64,000 bases of DNA from Spisula solida (GCA_947247005.1 OX365946.1:52726734-52790733), one strand, 5' to 3'; counted from the stretch's first letter, positions 25,443-39,110 are shown. The notes: a model not told the origin generated them from the letters alone. Numbers and translations are program-made.

Positions 25443-28400
25443 CAGCCGCCTCGATAGCCTAGTGGTAGAGCGACATTCAATGGCAGCCGCCTCGATAGCC
25501 CAGTGTTAGAGCGACATTCAATGGCAGCCGCCTGATAGCCTAGTGTTAGAGCGACATTCAATGGCAGCCGCCTGATAGCCTAGTGTTAGAGCGACATTCA
25601 ATGGCAGCCGCCTCGATAGCCTAGTGTTAGAGCGACATTCAATGGCAGCCGCCTCGATAGCCTAGTGTTAGAGCGACATTTAATGGCAGCCGCCTGATAG
25701 CCTAGTGTTAGAGCGACATTCAATGGCAGCCGCCTCGATAGCCCAGTGTTAGAGCGACATTCAATGGCAGCCGCCTGATAGCCTAGTGGTAGAGCGACAT
25801 TCAATGACAGCCGCCTGATAGCCTAGTGTTAGAGCGACATTCAATGACAGCCGCCTGATAGCCTAGTGTTAGAGCGACATTCAATGGCAGCCGCCTGATA
25901 GCCTAGTGGTAGAGCGACATTCAATGACAGCCGCCTGATAGCCTAGTGCTAGAGCGACATTCAATGACAGCCGCCTGATAGCCTAGTGTTAGAGCGACAT
26001 TCAATGGCAGCCGCCTGATAGCCTAGTGTTAGAGCGACATTCAATGGCAGCCGCCTGATAGCCTAGTGGTAGAGCGACATTCAATGACAGCCGCCTGATA
26101 GCCCAGTGTAAGAGCGACATTCAATGGCAGCCGCCTGATAGCCTAGTGGTAGAGCGACATTCAATGACAGCCGCCTCGATAGCCCAGTGTTAGAGCGACA
26201 TTCAGTGGCAGCCGCCTGATAGCCTAGTGGTAGAGCGACATTCAATGACAGCCGCCTCGATAGCCCAGTGTTAGAGCGACATTCAGTGGCAGCCGCCTCG
26301 GTAGCCTAGTGTTAGAGCGACACTCAATGACAGCCGCCTCGATAGCCCAGTGTTAGAGCGACATTCAATGACAGCCGCCTGATAGCCTAGTGGTAGAGCG
26401 ACATTCAATGACAGCCGCCTGATAGCCTAGTGTTAGAGCGACATTCAATGACAGCCGCCTGATAGCCTAGTGTTAGAGCGACATTCAATGGCAGCCGCCT
26501 GATAGCCTAGTGTTAGAGCGACATTCAATGGCAGCCGCCTGATAGCCTAGTGGTAGAGCGACATTCAATGACAACCGCCTGATACCCAGTGTTAGAGCGA
26601 CATTCAATGGCAGCCGCCTGATAGCCTAGTGGTAGAGCGACATTCAATGACAGACGCCTCGATAGCCCAGTGTTAGAGCGACATTCAGTGGCAGCCGCCT
26701 GATAGCCTAGTGGTAGAGCGACATTCAATGACAGCCGCCTCGATAGCCCAGTGTTAGAGCGACATTCAGTGGCAGCCGCCTCGGTAGCCTAGTGGTAGAG
26801 CGACACTCAATGACAGCCGCCTCGATAGCCCAGTGTTAGAGCGACATTCAGTGGCAGCCGCCTCGATAGCCTAGTGGTAGAGCGACATTCAATGGCAGCC
26901 GCCTCGGTAGCCTAGTGGTAGAGCGACACTCAATGGCAGCCGCCTCGATAGCCCAGTGTTAGAGCGACATTCAGTGGCAGCCGCCTGATAGCCTAGTGGT
27001 AGAGCGACATTCAATGGCAGCCGCCTCGGTAGCCTAGTGGTAGAGCGACACTCAATGGCAGCCGCCTCGATAGCCTAGTGTTAGAGCGACATTCAGTGGC
27101 AGCCGCCTGATAGCCTAGTGGTAGAGCGACATTCAATAGCAGCCGCCTCGATAGCCTAGTGGTAGAGCGACATTCAATGACAGCCGCCTCGATAGCCTAC
27201 TGTTATAACGACATTCAATGACAGCCGGCTCGATAGCCTAGTGGTAAAGCGACATTCAATGACAGCCGCCTCGATAGCCTAGTGGTAGAGCGACATTCAA
27301 TGGCAGACGCTTTTTAAGCCTAGTGATAGAGCGACATTCAATGATCGACGCCTTGATAGCCTAGTGTTAGAGCGACATTCAATGGCAGACGCCTTCATAG
27401 CCTAGTGGTAGAGCGACATTCAATGACAGCCGCCTCGATAGTCTAGTGGTAGAGCGACATTCAATGACAGCCGCATCGATAGCCTACTGTTAGAGTGACA
27501 TTCAATGGAAGCCGCATCGATAGCCTACTGTTAGAGCGACATTCAATGGAAGCCGCCTCGATAGCCTAATGTTAGAGCGACATTCAATGACAACAGCCTC
27601 GATAGCCTACTGTTAGAGCGACGTTCAATGTCAGCCGCCTCGATAGCCTAGTGGTAGAGCAACATTCAATGACAGCCGCCTCGATAGCCTACTGTTAGAG
27701 CGACATTCAATGGCAGCCGCCTTGATAGCCTAGTGTTAGAGCGACATTCAATGGCAGACACCTCGACAGCCTAGTGGTAGACCGACATTCAATGGCAGAC
27801 GCTTTTTAAGCCTAGTGTAAGAGCGACATTCAATGAATGACGCCTTGATAGCCTAGTGTTAGAGCGACATTCAATGGCAGACGCCTTGATAGCCTAGTGT
27901 TAGAGCGACATTCAATGGCAGCCGCCTTGATAGCCTTGTATTAGAGCGACATTCAATGTCAGCCGCCTCGATAGCCTAGTGTTAGAGCGACATTCAGTGG
28001 CAGCCGCCTTGATAGCCTAGTGGTAGAGCGACATTGAATGGCAGCCGCCTCGGTAGCCTAGTGGTAGAGCGACATTCAATGGCAGCCGCCTCGATAGCCT
28101 AGTGGTAGAGCGACATTCAATAGCAGCCGCCTCGATAGACTAGTGGTAGAGCGACATTCAATGACAGCCGCCTCGATAGCCTAGTGGTAGAGCGACATTC
28201 AATGACAGCCGCCTCGATAGCCTAGTGGTAGAGCGACATTTAATGGAAGACGCTTTTTAAGCCTAGTGATAGAGCGACATTCAATGAACGACGCCTTGAT
28301 AGCCTAGTGTTTGAGCGACATTCAATGGCAGACGCCTTCATAGCCTAGTGGTAGAGCGACATTCAATGACAGCCGCCTCGATAGTCTAGTGGTAGAGCGA

Positions 28401-29255
28401 CATTCAATGACAGCCGCCTCGATAGCCTACTGTAAGATTGACATTCAATGGAAGCCGCATCGATAGCCTACTGTTAGAGCGACATTCAATGACAGCCGCA
28501 TCGATAGCCTGCTGTTAGAGCAACATTCAATGACAGCCGCCTCGATAGCCTAGTGGTAGAGCGACATTCAATGGCAGCAGCCTCGATAGCCTACTATTAT
28601 AGCGACATTCAATGACAGCCGGCTCGATAGCCTAGTGGTAAAGCGACATTCAATGACAGCCGCCTCGATAGCCTAGTGGTAGAGCGACATTTAATGGAAG
28701 ACGCTTTTTAAGCCTAGTGATAGAGCGACATTCAATGAACGACGCCTTGATAGCCTAGTGTTTGAGCGACATTCAATGGCAGACGCCTTCATAGCCTAGT
28801 GGTAGAGCGACATTCAATGACAGCCGCCTCGATAGTCTAGTGGTAGAGCGACATTCAATGACAGCCGCCTCGATAGCCTACTATTAGAGTGACATTCAAT
28901 GACAGCCGCATCGATAGCCTACTGTTAGAGCGACATTCAATGACAGCCGCATCGATAGCCTGCTGTTAGAGCAACATTCAATGACAGCCGCCTCGATAGC
29001 CTAGTGGTAGAGCGACATTCAATGGCAGCAGCCTCGATAGCCTAGTAGTTGAGCGACATTCAATGGCAGCCGACTCGATAGCCTTGTGGTAGAGCGACAT
29101 TCAAATACAGCCGCCTCGATAACCTAGTGTTAGAGCGACATTCAATAGCAGCCAACTCGATGGCCCATTTAATGGCAGCCGCATGGATCGCCTAGTGGTA
29201 TAGCTACATTCTATTTCAACCGCCTCGATAGCCTAGTGGTGAGGCGACATATCCC
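25443..29255. repeat. 40/41-bp satellite, tRNA A-box-like unit
   Basis: About 93 copies of GCAGCCGCCTCGATAGCCTA followed by GTGGTAGAGCGACATTCAATG; a one-base deletion gives the 40-bp form. The segment CTCGATAGCCTAGTGGTAGA matches a tRNA 5' half, with an A-box (TAGCNNAGTGG). There is no B-box in the unit. The left part (25443-27180) is uniform; the right part shows 451- and 492-bp higher-order spacing of a GCTTTTTAAGCC variant (27309, 27801, 28252, 28703); the last ~200 bases are decayed. Confidence 0.96.
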
Positions 29256-29259
29256 TGAA

Positions 29260-29950
29260 TTTAAGAACATGTCGAATTATCGTCAAAATCCGCGAAAGTT
29301 AATAGCCACAAACATTGATAATTATACAGTACTATAAGTTCTGCTTTATCTGCGTTCTCGTGTCTATCCACGCGATCATTTCATTTGGTATGCAAGTCGG
29401 AACGTACACAATTTATTATCATTAAGATACAGATGGCAATTTTTGTCGCACATACGAATATAGTTATGAAGTGTGTTCGCGCTCTGTTGAATATAGATAA
29501 TTAGGCATGCTGTGGTTTATATTAACATCGCAGCCACGCGCTGTAAGTGTGCGCCGATGACGACAGGTTTAATGCATCTAGTTTCACATTTTACGGTTTA
29601 GCGAAATATTTTAATGACTTAAAACACACACACTCTGTCTCCAAACTATCTAGGTCAGCTACTAGTATTTAGATACTGGATTTATGTACTGTAAGCTCAT
29701 TTGTATACGTTTGCACCGAGAAATTATTAAATCGAAATCCATAATGACTTCCTTAGGCAATTTGCAAAAAAAATCCACGAATACTTCTAAGAACTTGCAA
29801 GAACGTGTGTGTCCTTTCCAGTGTATGAAATGACAATATTATCAGAGCTTGAGATCATTGAAATTACTATTTGTAAGCATACAAAAATGTCATAACAATG
29901 TCGTAGGTTTATACATGTAATATAAAATTTCTGTCTGTCCAGATTGAGAA
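29260..29950. other. Intergenic DNA without recognised features
   Basis: Follows the decayed end of the 41-bp satellite. No ORF or RNA gene supported. Confidence 0.45.
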
Positions 29951-29953
29951 ACT

Positions 29954-30223
29954 GTACAGTAGAAATTCTCCAGGGCGACCCTCTGTAAAGCAACAACATC
30001 TCTATAACAACACCTTTAAAATTTCCCTAAGCAAATATTGGATATACAGTGCAATCTCTGTAGAGCAACACCTTTTGGGAGCTGGAAATGTTGGCTGTTG
30101 TTTAGAGGTTGTTACTCTACAGAGGTTAAATTAATAGTAAATGTAGGCTTTGGGAAATTTCGAAGGTGTTGTTATATAGAGGTTGTTTCTCTACAGAGGG
30201 CCGTTCTGGAGAGGTTATACTGG
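29954..30223. mobile_element. Inverted-repeat element with ~70-bp arms (CTCTGTARAG, AACAACCTCTATA motifs)
   Basis: Left arm 29954-30026 and right arm 30152-30223 are imperfect reverse complements. Additional partial copies (CTCTGTAGAGCAACACC at ~30055, TACAGAGGTTG at ~30311, CAACCTCTCTACCGCAACC at ~30370) suggest the repeat zone extends to about 30420. Non-coding. Confidence 0.55.
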
Positions 30224-30429
30224 AAATTAAATTTCATCTCTGTAGTGCAACTGTTGAACATATAAAGTATAAACAATAGCCATTACTTGCAGCTCACAAA
30301 GGGTGTTACTGTACAGAGGTTGTACTAAATTATTTCATTAAAAAACAAATGACCAGTATAAATGTACTGCAACCTCTCTACCGCAACCTCCTGTTTTACC
30401 CTTAAGGGGCTGTGGCTCTAGAAAGGTAT

Positions 30430-31655
30430 TTTTAAAGTCACAATTGATTCAGTAGTTTAATATATGTTTTGATTCAGAAACAGTTACACGTGAAATAATT
30501 GCGCGGCATTTCATCGCCACATCCAAACTGAAGATATAAATGGCTATAGGAGATGGAACACAGAGGAAGAAGTTGCCGTGCTATGATATTACTTCGTATT
30601 ATTTTACTATTGTTATATCCGACGTGAGTCATGTTGCTAGTTATGCCATATTACGAGAAGTTTAGCTCCATATAAAACAACGTTTTGTATTTATTTCTAT
30701 GTGTCAATGCCCCACCGACACACAAGCTAATGAAATACAAACGTACATGCTCCTTTCCGAGTACTTGTATAACCACATTCTTCCTCCAACGGTCTTATTC
30801 TATCAGATGACGATTTAATACAAAATAATTCATGTCATTCTAGATGCGTCAGGTTCGGTTGTTACACAACTTGCGTCATTCCCAGGATTTCTAAAAGTAC
30901 ATGTAAAACCAATTTACATAATTACATGTTGTTGGTCATATTTTCGATTCCTTTCTTAATTGTAGAGTCAATTCTAATTTATCTTAAGTGCCATCATTGT
31001 TCTGTACTGCACAATGCGCAATGTCACCACACAGCATCACGATCATCCTGTCTGGAAACCATCTTCCAACATTCACTCGGTCTTAAAGATATGACAGCGA
31101 CACTTTTCAAACACATTATAGCACACGCAACATATTATTGTTACAATAATGTCTAAAACACTGTTTAAACTGAGACACATTCGTTGTGCAGCATAATTTA
31201 ATATTTTTAATCCGAAATTATTGTTTATGGTTTTACAGCGGAGTGGCTTCTGTAGCGTCCTTCCTACCGAGCTGACACCAGCGTTCTATACAACAATATT
31301 TGGCTGCCAGTCACGTGCTGCCTGTTATCACTTTGGCGACGAGAGTAGCTATCGATTACATTCATAGATTGTTTCCCACTGCCTTAATGAAGTCAGTAAA
31401 TTATAACCAATTATAAGGACCACGTCTCCAGACAGGATTATTTAATGACAGGCTCGGCTGTACGATGTCGGCTTTTTTTCGGCACGATACATCACTCTGT
31501 TGTCCTAGATATGTGGTCCCATACGCAGAACATGCAAGCATATTGAGAGCAACACAACACTGTCTTTGCTGTTGCTTTTTTAAAAATAATTTCAATATAG
31601 TTTATGGTAATTGTTTAACAAGTTCTAAGACAGTCGACGAGTGCTCGTTCACTAA
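30430..31655. other. Intergenic DNA without recognised features
   Basis: No array or supported ORF. Confidence 0.45.
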
Positions 31656-31659
31656 TGTG

Positions 31660-31789
31660 CCTGAAGTTAGCAGGCTAGCGGCCTAGCCGTCTTAGCTGCC
31701 TGAATATGGCAGCGTGGCGGCCTAGCAGCATAGCAGCGTCAAGTTGACAGTCTAGCAGCCTGGTAGTGTGAAGTTGGCGGTCTAGCAGA
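31660..31789 (+). repeat. GAAGTTGGC/GCCTAGCAGC tandem repeats
   Basis: Short degenerate copies such as TGAAGTTAGCAGGCTAGCGG and GTGTGAAGTTGGCGGTCTAG; same family as 14.34-14.56 kb. Confidence 0.75.
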
Positions 31790-32699
31790 AAACGGTTTTG
31801 GAAAGGCATCCAATTAAACACACATAAAGAAAGTAACTCACTATATTCGATCATGTTTGCTAGAAGGTACAGTATATGTATACTGGGGCAAATGTACTGT
31901 AAAATGAGTCGCTTCATTTGAATATCAATCTAAGACTCCGGTTTGTATATCAATCAACAGACCAACATCATCAACACTCTGTCTGGCTTATAATAATAAT
32001 AATTAATATATACACAAGGTGATTACTTATATACAAGATTTGACTAAATATTCAGACGGCAAACTAACATCGTCGCAGTCTGAAAAAGACGTACTATCGC
32101 GAGAGTAATTGAAGTAATTACAATATATATTTAGAATATTTTTTAACTTATGTTAGCGGCGAAGAATTTGATTAAACAACATTTGATACTTAGCCTGAAC
32201 CGCCAAAATCCGATGGTAGCTTTGATATTATACAAAATGATCAATTTCGTGTAAATTACATGAAAGATAATTTTATAGATATTTATGATAACTTTATTAA
32301 TATGTCAATCACTGGAGTGAACTTATTCTTATCAGGCGTTTACGTCAATGTTAGCGCAGGGTCATTCGCCGCCATCACTAGAAGTCACATCAAAGACCCA
32401 ACATAAAATATAAATATTGACTAAATATGAAACTTACGAACCAATAAATTAAATTTATTAAACAACATCCACCCATCTAAACTCAACAAGGAGACTAAAC
32501 ATTTCAGCTTGATTTCATCAGACGACGGCGGCTAGAGATTTGGGAGGTTGCAAATCTCAACGTGTCCGTGAACGAGAGCGCGATCACTATGATACTTTTT
32601 GGGTAGTTCGTCATTCATGTGTGTGCACATCTACACGTCAGTGTGTGACAGGCAACAATATATTGAGCACCACCGCGGCCATCTTGGTAAGTATAGGAA
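31790..32699. other. Intergenic DNA without recognised features
   Basis: AT-rich, no array or supported ORF. Confidence 0.45.
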
Positions 32700-32946
32700 T
32701 ATACCGCGGTAGTAATCCTGGCAACCGCTTTTCAGTTACATCAGAGAATTGTACTGATTTCATATAGGTCTGACGTAACTGAAAATCCGGTTTTAACGCT
32801 CTGACGGAACTTAAATGTCATGAGCGTTGTGTTTTTAGTTCCGTCAGAGCGTTACATCGGTTTCCAGTTCCGTCAGGGCCATATGAAATTAGTACGGTTC
32901 TCCGATGGAACTGAGAAGCGGTGTATCGGGATTACTACTGTGTATA
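32700..32946. mobile_element. Palindromic MITE, ~120-bp arms, probable TA target site
   Basis: Both ends read TATAC..CGGTAGTAATCC / TATACACAGTAGTAATCC inwards, and similarity continues to the centre through GCTTYTCAGTT and AACGCTCTGACGGAAC blocks. TATA flanks at both ends are consistent with Tc1/mariner-type TA insertion. No ORF. Confidence 0.68.
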
Positions 32947-33105
32947 CATAAGCAAGAATATCTCTAAACACTTGAAGAAATCGTGCTTCTTCACATGAAC
33001 ACGAATTGCAACGATTACGTAAACGCGTATCGGTAGCTACAGGTACAAGTAGCCGGACACGTTCCTTTCCACAACTCCCCTAGTTTGCATATTTTACGTT
33101 CACAC

Positions 33106-33362
33106 ACTCAACCACTTCTCTAATTGGTCACTTTTTTCAATCCAGAAATACCTTTAACTGTGATCACATTATTTGATGGCGAAATGCTAAATTGATCGCA
33201 TGACTGACCATGTTTACTTTGGCACATGATTTTGATTTTCAATGATTGAAGTGTTAGGACAATTGCATAAAACGGTTGTGTGCAAAATGCCATTAAACAT
33301 TATGATCGCAGTTCAAACGTATTAGGAGTTTGAAAAGCGACCAATTAGAAAAGTGGTTGAGT
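33106..33362. mobile_element. MITE-like element, TIR ACTCAACCACTTYTCTAATT
   Basis: Left TIR 33106-33130 and right inverse copy about 33338-33362, extending as ...GGTC[A/G]CTTTTT. 257 bp, no coding capacity. A near-direct repeat with TACAAGTAGCCG lies outside both ends (33043 and 33381). Confidence 0.6.
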
Positions 33363-33439
33363 CTAGTTATTAGCTACATATACAAGTAGCCGAACAAATT
33401 TGTTACGCAACCTTCTATACCACATGACACTGGCTAACC

Positions 33440-33665
33440 AATGATGCTAGGCAGTGCAGCTCAATCGCCACAAAGTGTTAAAATGAGTTTTTTGTTTTTT
33501 TTGTCCGTCGTCCGTAGTCTGTCGTTTGTCGTTCGTTAGAAAATTCACCGATAACACTATAGCACTTTCAATTTTGCTTAGATCTTCACCAAATTTGGTC
33601 AGAAGTTGTATGTCAATGTGTTGTTTACGGCGCGAGCCGTACTGACATACGACATATGAATAAAT
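33440..33665. repeat. Probable dispersed repeat with CACCAAATTTGGTCAGAAG
   Basis: Starts with GTC/GTCGT-rich sequence, then a segment with TTCACCAAATTTGGTCAGAA at about 33585. I recall similar text as a common dispersed element in marine invertebrate genomes, but only one copy is in this window. Confidence 0.3.
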
Positions 33666-33699
33666 TGTCAAATCCGATTGCTTGATAACAGTCTCGGCG

Positions 33700-36084
33700 A
33701 AAACCGTATGTAACAGTGTTTCTGATTGGATGGCTAATTGTCACTCTTTGTCTTGTGCTACGCGGAGAAGCATGACTTTGCGGACACCTTATGAAGCTCG
33801 TCTCAGAATGCACTAGTGCGTACCATATTAAAAGCGATTCAGTTGCGCATTTTATGAATATTTAGCGAAATTTGTTCGAGCTGATCAACTTATAGGATTG
33901 GTAAGTACTTGTTTCCTGTACAAGGTTGAAACCTGCGCATGTCTGTCTACATTACATGTATGTAATCTTGTACACTTAACTGTACCATGCAGATATATTA
34001 GTCAGCCAATTAAATTAAATTGAATTTCTCAAATATTATGTATTCGAACTGAATAGTTCGGCCATGTTTCACAGACATACAACAGAAACTTAACTATATT
34101 TCTATATATAAAGTAAAAAAGTACGAATAACAGTTCACAAAAAAATGCCTAAATATAATAAATAATAAACAAAAATATTATCGTACAATCTACACCCGTT
34201 CATTTTATAATTAAATAACCCATTTTGAATCTATTTCGGTTCATCAAAAGATTGTATGAGCCTATATGCTCAATGAGATAAAAAAACTATTATGATGTAC
34301 ACGTATTCAGTCAAATAAACTATTGTAAGGAATGTAATGCAATATTTTTCTTTATTTCTCTAACCAATGTCCAATCATTTTAATACAATGTATCATTCAG
34401 AAGTTTATAAAACAGAACTGCGTCATTATGAAAGAAAGTTGTTCAAAGATGTTATCATAGTATCATCAAAATGAAGTCGTTTTTTTTCTCTAACTTCTCT
34501 CAAATGATTAAAATTACGACTTTCTTTTTATCCCAGCCCAGCGTCCATCAATCACAATCACGGGGCCTACATCACACACACAGCCCCAAGTATTTACAAA
34601 CCAACGAAGTGAAACAATTACAAATGCATGAACAATTTCCTATACTTAATAACTCATCGTCAAAAGATATCTTAAGAGTTTCAATTCAGTCCCGTGACGA
34701 TTTCTAATACACTAAAACATAAAATGCACATTATTTGCATAAATAATAGGTTGTCCTAAATTTATGACTTCTCATAACATTATAAAATGTAAATGTATTG
34801 CAACTTAAAAAACATCGTTTCATCTTATTATAATGAAAGTTCAGCGAAGTAGAGATTGTCAAAGAGGGGCTGAACGAAGGGTCTCAAAGGTGCAATTCTG
34901 CCTTTTCATGCAGGTTTATAATGAGGATGATATTATTTTCAAATTTTCCTGATTTAAATTATATTATTTAATGTAGCTGTCAAGTCTTTGATAGTATTAG
35001 GACAATATCAAGCGTTCGTCGATCCAGATGCAGGGGTGCAATAAATGCATTCATATGCATTATCTAGAGCGTCTCGAAGACTTTGATTCTGTCAACCCAG
35101 GTGCATGGTTAAGACGCTTGGTAATTATAATTTATGTATAATAGCATGTACTATAAGGTTATATGTGGTATTCATTAAGGATTCACCCCTTTTGGAAATT
35201 GTAGTTTAGCAAAGTGGAACGCTAGAGACTCACTGGCAAAAACTATCAAGCAAGGTCACGCAAGGTCACTTGTCTAAGATCATGATGTCATATATCGTGT
35301 TCAGCGAGACATTTCGAGAGTTGACGCCGAAAACTGTTAAAAACTAGTTTCTGATTTGCATACAGCTGGACTGCAGTGTTTCTTCAATCCCAAATCACGT
35401 GACCTCACTATTATGCAATTCTTTTTTCAAACGACATGTAATGACATTGTGTTTTAGGAGCAAAAAATAGCTTAGCTACGGATCAGCTAGTATAAAATTA
35501 AGAAAGTGTACATGATAATGATGATATGAAAATCATACTCTCAACTATTTATTCATAAAATGATATCCTACTACGACGTAAGTGTTCGGTTTCGCTGCAT
35601 TATATCTATACACGAAAATTAAAGAGGCACGCGTATATTGAAAAGCATGTAGACGTATGTTTAAATGATGTAGGTAATTTAAAACCCCTATTTCAAATTC
35701 AATGCTGCAGATTGTGTTGACGTGTCTAAATTGTAGTACAATGCATCCGACGATTTATGAACATATTCACATAAAACATTTACATTTTTTTCAGTTTTAC
35801 AAGAGACATATAATAGTATGTAGTTGTGGCTATGTGACTTGCTTATTCAGAGTTAAGTAGAAAAAAGAATTTGAGTAGCTTGGAATTTACACTATAATTG
35901 TTTGAAAACATTTATCAAGATCGTATATAAAGCAGTTTCAACATGTGTGTAAGGGCACGCGCGTACAGCTCTATCATTGTGTCGCCAACTTCCTGAACCA
36001 CCGTTGTAGTCATGGACACCGTGATCGACATTGCAACTATGGGCAAAAACTGGGGCGATACCATGTGCATGCATTGAAGCTGTG
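33700..36084. other. Intergenic DNA, mostly unique
   Basis: Frames at 34471-34707 and 35892-36103 show no domain. No RNA gene or array seen. Confidence 0.45.
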
Positions 36085-37320
36085 AAAATTTAGGACTGTC
36101 CATAACCAGAGACTTGAACCTACGACTTTCAACAACTGGATACGTAAAATCAAGACTGCCCAGGTATGACTCGGGTATTGAAATTAGGGCAGTTGATATC
36201 TTGAGACTTGAACCTAAGACTGCCCATAACTAGAGGCGTAAAGCTAGGAAAAGCTAGGACTGTCCATAACTACAGACTTGAATCTAGGATTGTCCAAAAT
36301 TTAGAGGCTTGAACATAGGACTGTCTATAACTAGATGCTTGAACCTAAGACTGTTAATAACTAGTGGCTTGACACCGTCCATAAATAGAGGCTTAAACCT
36401 TGTACTGTCCATATATAGCGGCTTGAAGCTAGGACTGTCCATAACTACAGGCTTGAACCTAGAATTTTTCATAACTAAAGGCTTACAGCAAGGATTGTGC
36501 ATAACAAGAGGATCGAACCCAAGACTTTCCATAACTAGTGGCTTGAACCTTTGTATGTACATAACTAGATACTTGTACTTAGGACTTCCATAACAAGAGG
36601 ATCGAACCCAAGACTTTCCATAACTAGGGGCTTGAACCTTTGTATGTACATAACTAGATACTTGTACTTAGGACTTCCATAACAAGAGGATCGAACCCAA
36701 GACTTTCCATAACTAAAGGCTTGAACCTTGTTATACACATAACTAGAGGCTCGGACCTTTGTATGCCCATAACTAGAGACTTGAAACTAGGACTGTCCAT
36801 AACTAGATGCCTGAACCTATGACTGTCCACAACCAGATGCCTGAACCTAGGACTGTCCGTAATTTGAGGCTGGAACCTATTAATGTCCGTAACAAGAGGA
36901 TTGAACCTATTATTATAATAGGATTATAATTAGATGCTTGAAACTAGGAAGTACATTATTAAATGCTTAAACCTGTCACTGTCCATAACTAGAGACTTGA
37001 AACTATGACTGTTCATAACTAGAGGCTTGGAACTAGGACTGTTCATAACTAGAGGCTTGGAACTAGGACTGTTCATAACTAGAGGCTTGGAACTAGGACT
37101 GTTCATAACTACAGGCTTGGAACTAGGACTGTTCATAACTACAGGCTTGGAACTAGGACTGTTCATAACTACAGGCTTGGAACTAGGACTGTTCATAACT
37201 ACAGGCTTGGAACTAGGACTGTTCATAACTACAGGCTTGGAACTAGGACTGTTCATAATTAGAGGCTTGAAACTAGGAATGTTCATAACTAAAGGCTTGA
37301 AACTAGGACTTACAAATGTA
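36085..37320. repeat. 30-bp satellite (GGCTTGGAACTAGGACTGTT unit start)
   Basis: Unit continues CATAACTACA. Left part diverged, right part (37020-37260) almost perfect. Around 36500-36720 a ~90-bp higher-order unit containing AGAGGATCGAACCC occurs three times. Since 30 is a multiple of 3, ten-residue repeat peptides are open on both strands; they are by-products. Confidence 0.93.
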
Positions 37321-37324
37321 TAGC

Positions 37325-39110
37325 TAAAAATTCGATAACGTTACACTTTTTAGATGACAATGGATATAAACAGCATGGAAAGAAATAAGGTACCCTAGGA
37401 TTTGGTGAGGTAGCACATGCCATTATGTCACGTGTTCACCAATGTTGTAAACTATCAGTTCATGTAACCTTCTGTAATTTAAAGTAAAATATTCTCTCTT
37501 CGTACGCACAGATTTGCGGATTTCTTCCAAAAAAAAGACCTATTTATCATATTTGGCTTGCGAACAAAACCTTTTATCCAGTCTTCAATTACGTCGTGAA
37601 CTGCCTTAAGCCTTCATTATGGTTGGACCGTTTAAGGTACGATTTACATATCATTATATTCTAAAAACCTTCGCGGAACCTCCCACAAAGCCAGTTATAC
37701 TAATTTCGTAGCTGTAGACCTTAAGTATCTATCTCATTTGTTTGTGTACGTTGATAACAGTAAACCAATGTGTCCACGGCGACGTCACATTATAGTCAAT
37801 TTGGCAAATGTTTGGCTAAAATATGATACAAAATGTTTAATAAATTGAAATTATATTGCTTTAATATAGTTTAGTAATATGGCAGTTTGAGCCAGGCGCT
37901 ATTATTTACTGCTAAGTATGTTTATTTTAGTGTTTAACATTATGAAAGTACGGTAAATCATGTCAATAAGGGGTTGTCCCCCATTGTGTCCCCGTCAAAC
38001 AAAATACGCATGTTGCAAGATAGTATCACCTAAGACAATTTTGGGAGTCAAATGAGAAATTTATTAACTGGCTATATTAATTATGCGCAAAATGTAAACA
38101 AAACTTGTTTGACAAATGATAAATTTTACACATATCACGCCGCTATCTAACGGAATGGCCAATTTATGTCCCGATGTTATCGCGAAAAATTTGAACACGT
38201 TATGACTTATGATTTGTCACCATTTGTCTGTCGGCGACTTCTCGCCTTATTGTCTGACGGTGGCACGCTCCCGATGAAATGATGGTGGCAACGGAGTACG
38301 GGAAGGAATATGTAAACATAACGTGATAGTAAAAAAATAATCATAAAGCATTTATTAAAGGAACGACATAACACGTGTAGAAAATGATGAATTATTCTCG
38401 AACAAAGATTTAAGCTATAAACTATGACTTGACCAGACTTGTTCAGACAATGGCTGCCACACCTGTCCAAGCCATTTAAAGTTCGCTCTCTGAAATGTAC
38501 CCATCACTACTGTATACGTACATTGCTCCACCACACCAACAGAAATAATGCCAATTCTCATATTTCGGGTCAAAATCTATGTTCACGAATTCCATTGCAT
38601 AAAAATGTCTGCACATGCTAAAACTAAAAATGTGGGTAAAAGTCACATTTTTCTCAAATTACGCAACAATTACCGAAGTTCAATTTTTGAGTTGCTTTGT
38701 GTGTTTTTTCAAATTAACTAACTGGGCAGTTTCTTACATTACACTGGTTTGTAGGGCTAAAATGTATACTATTTCCGTGTGAATTATCTGAGTGTACCAT
38801 AATTATATACATAGAAGGTTGTGCAGCGATCATGACGGATATGACGTTACATGAACTGGTGTCCAAGTTTGCTGTGACAACTGTAGAAAAACTGGGTACC
38901 AGCGTTCGTAACGTCATATCCGTTGTGGTTAAACATGGCCGCTGCCAAACCTTCTCTTTATATTTGGTACACTCAAACAGTACCCTCAGATAATTTGAAA
39001 TCATGTGCCTATGATTTATACCGCCATCACCAATCTGTGAATTATAAGGACCAGCGAGTATGCATGGCATATTAGTCCAGGAGCCAGATTTCAAAAGAGG
39101 CTTAAAATGG
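37325..39110. other. Intergenic DNA, mostly unique
   Basis: No supported gene. The 134-codon minus-strand frame at 38714-39118 has no recognisable motif. Confidence 0.45.

Noticed and set aside
25443..29255. Direct repeats as a CRISPR array
   Set aside because: No unique spacers between units; simple tandem satellite in a eukaryotic context.
36930..37323. Ten-residue repeat peptides open on both strands (MNSPSSKPVV, ELGLFITTGL)
   Set aside because: Follows from the 30-bp period being a multiple of three; no start, signal peptide or flanking coding sequence.
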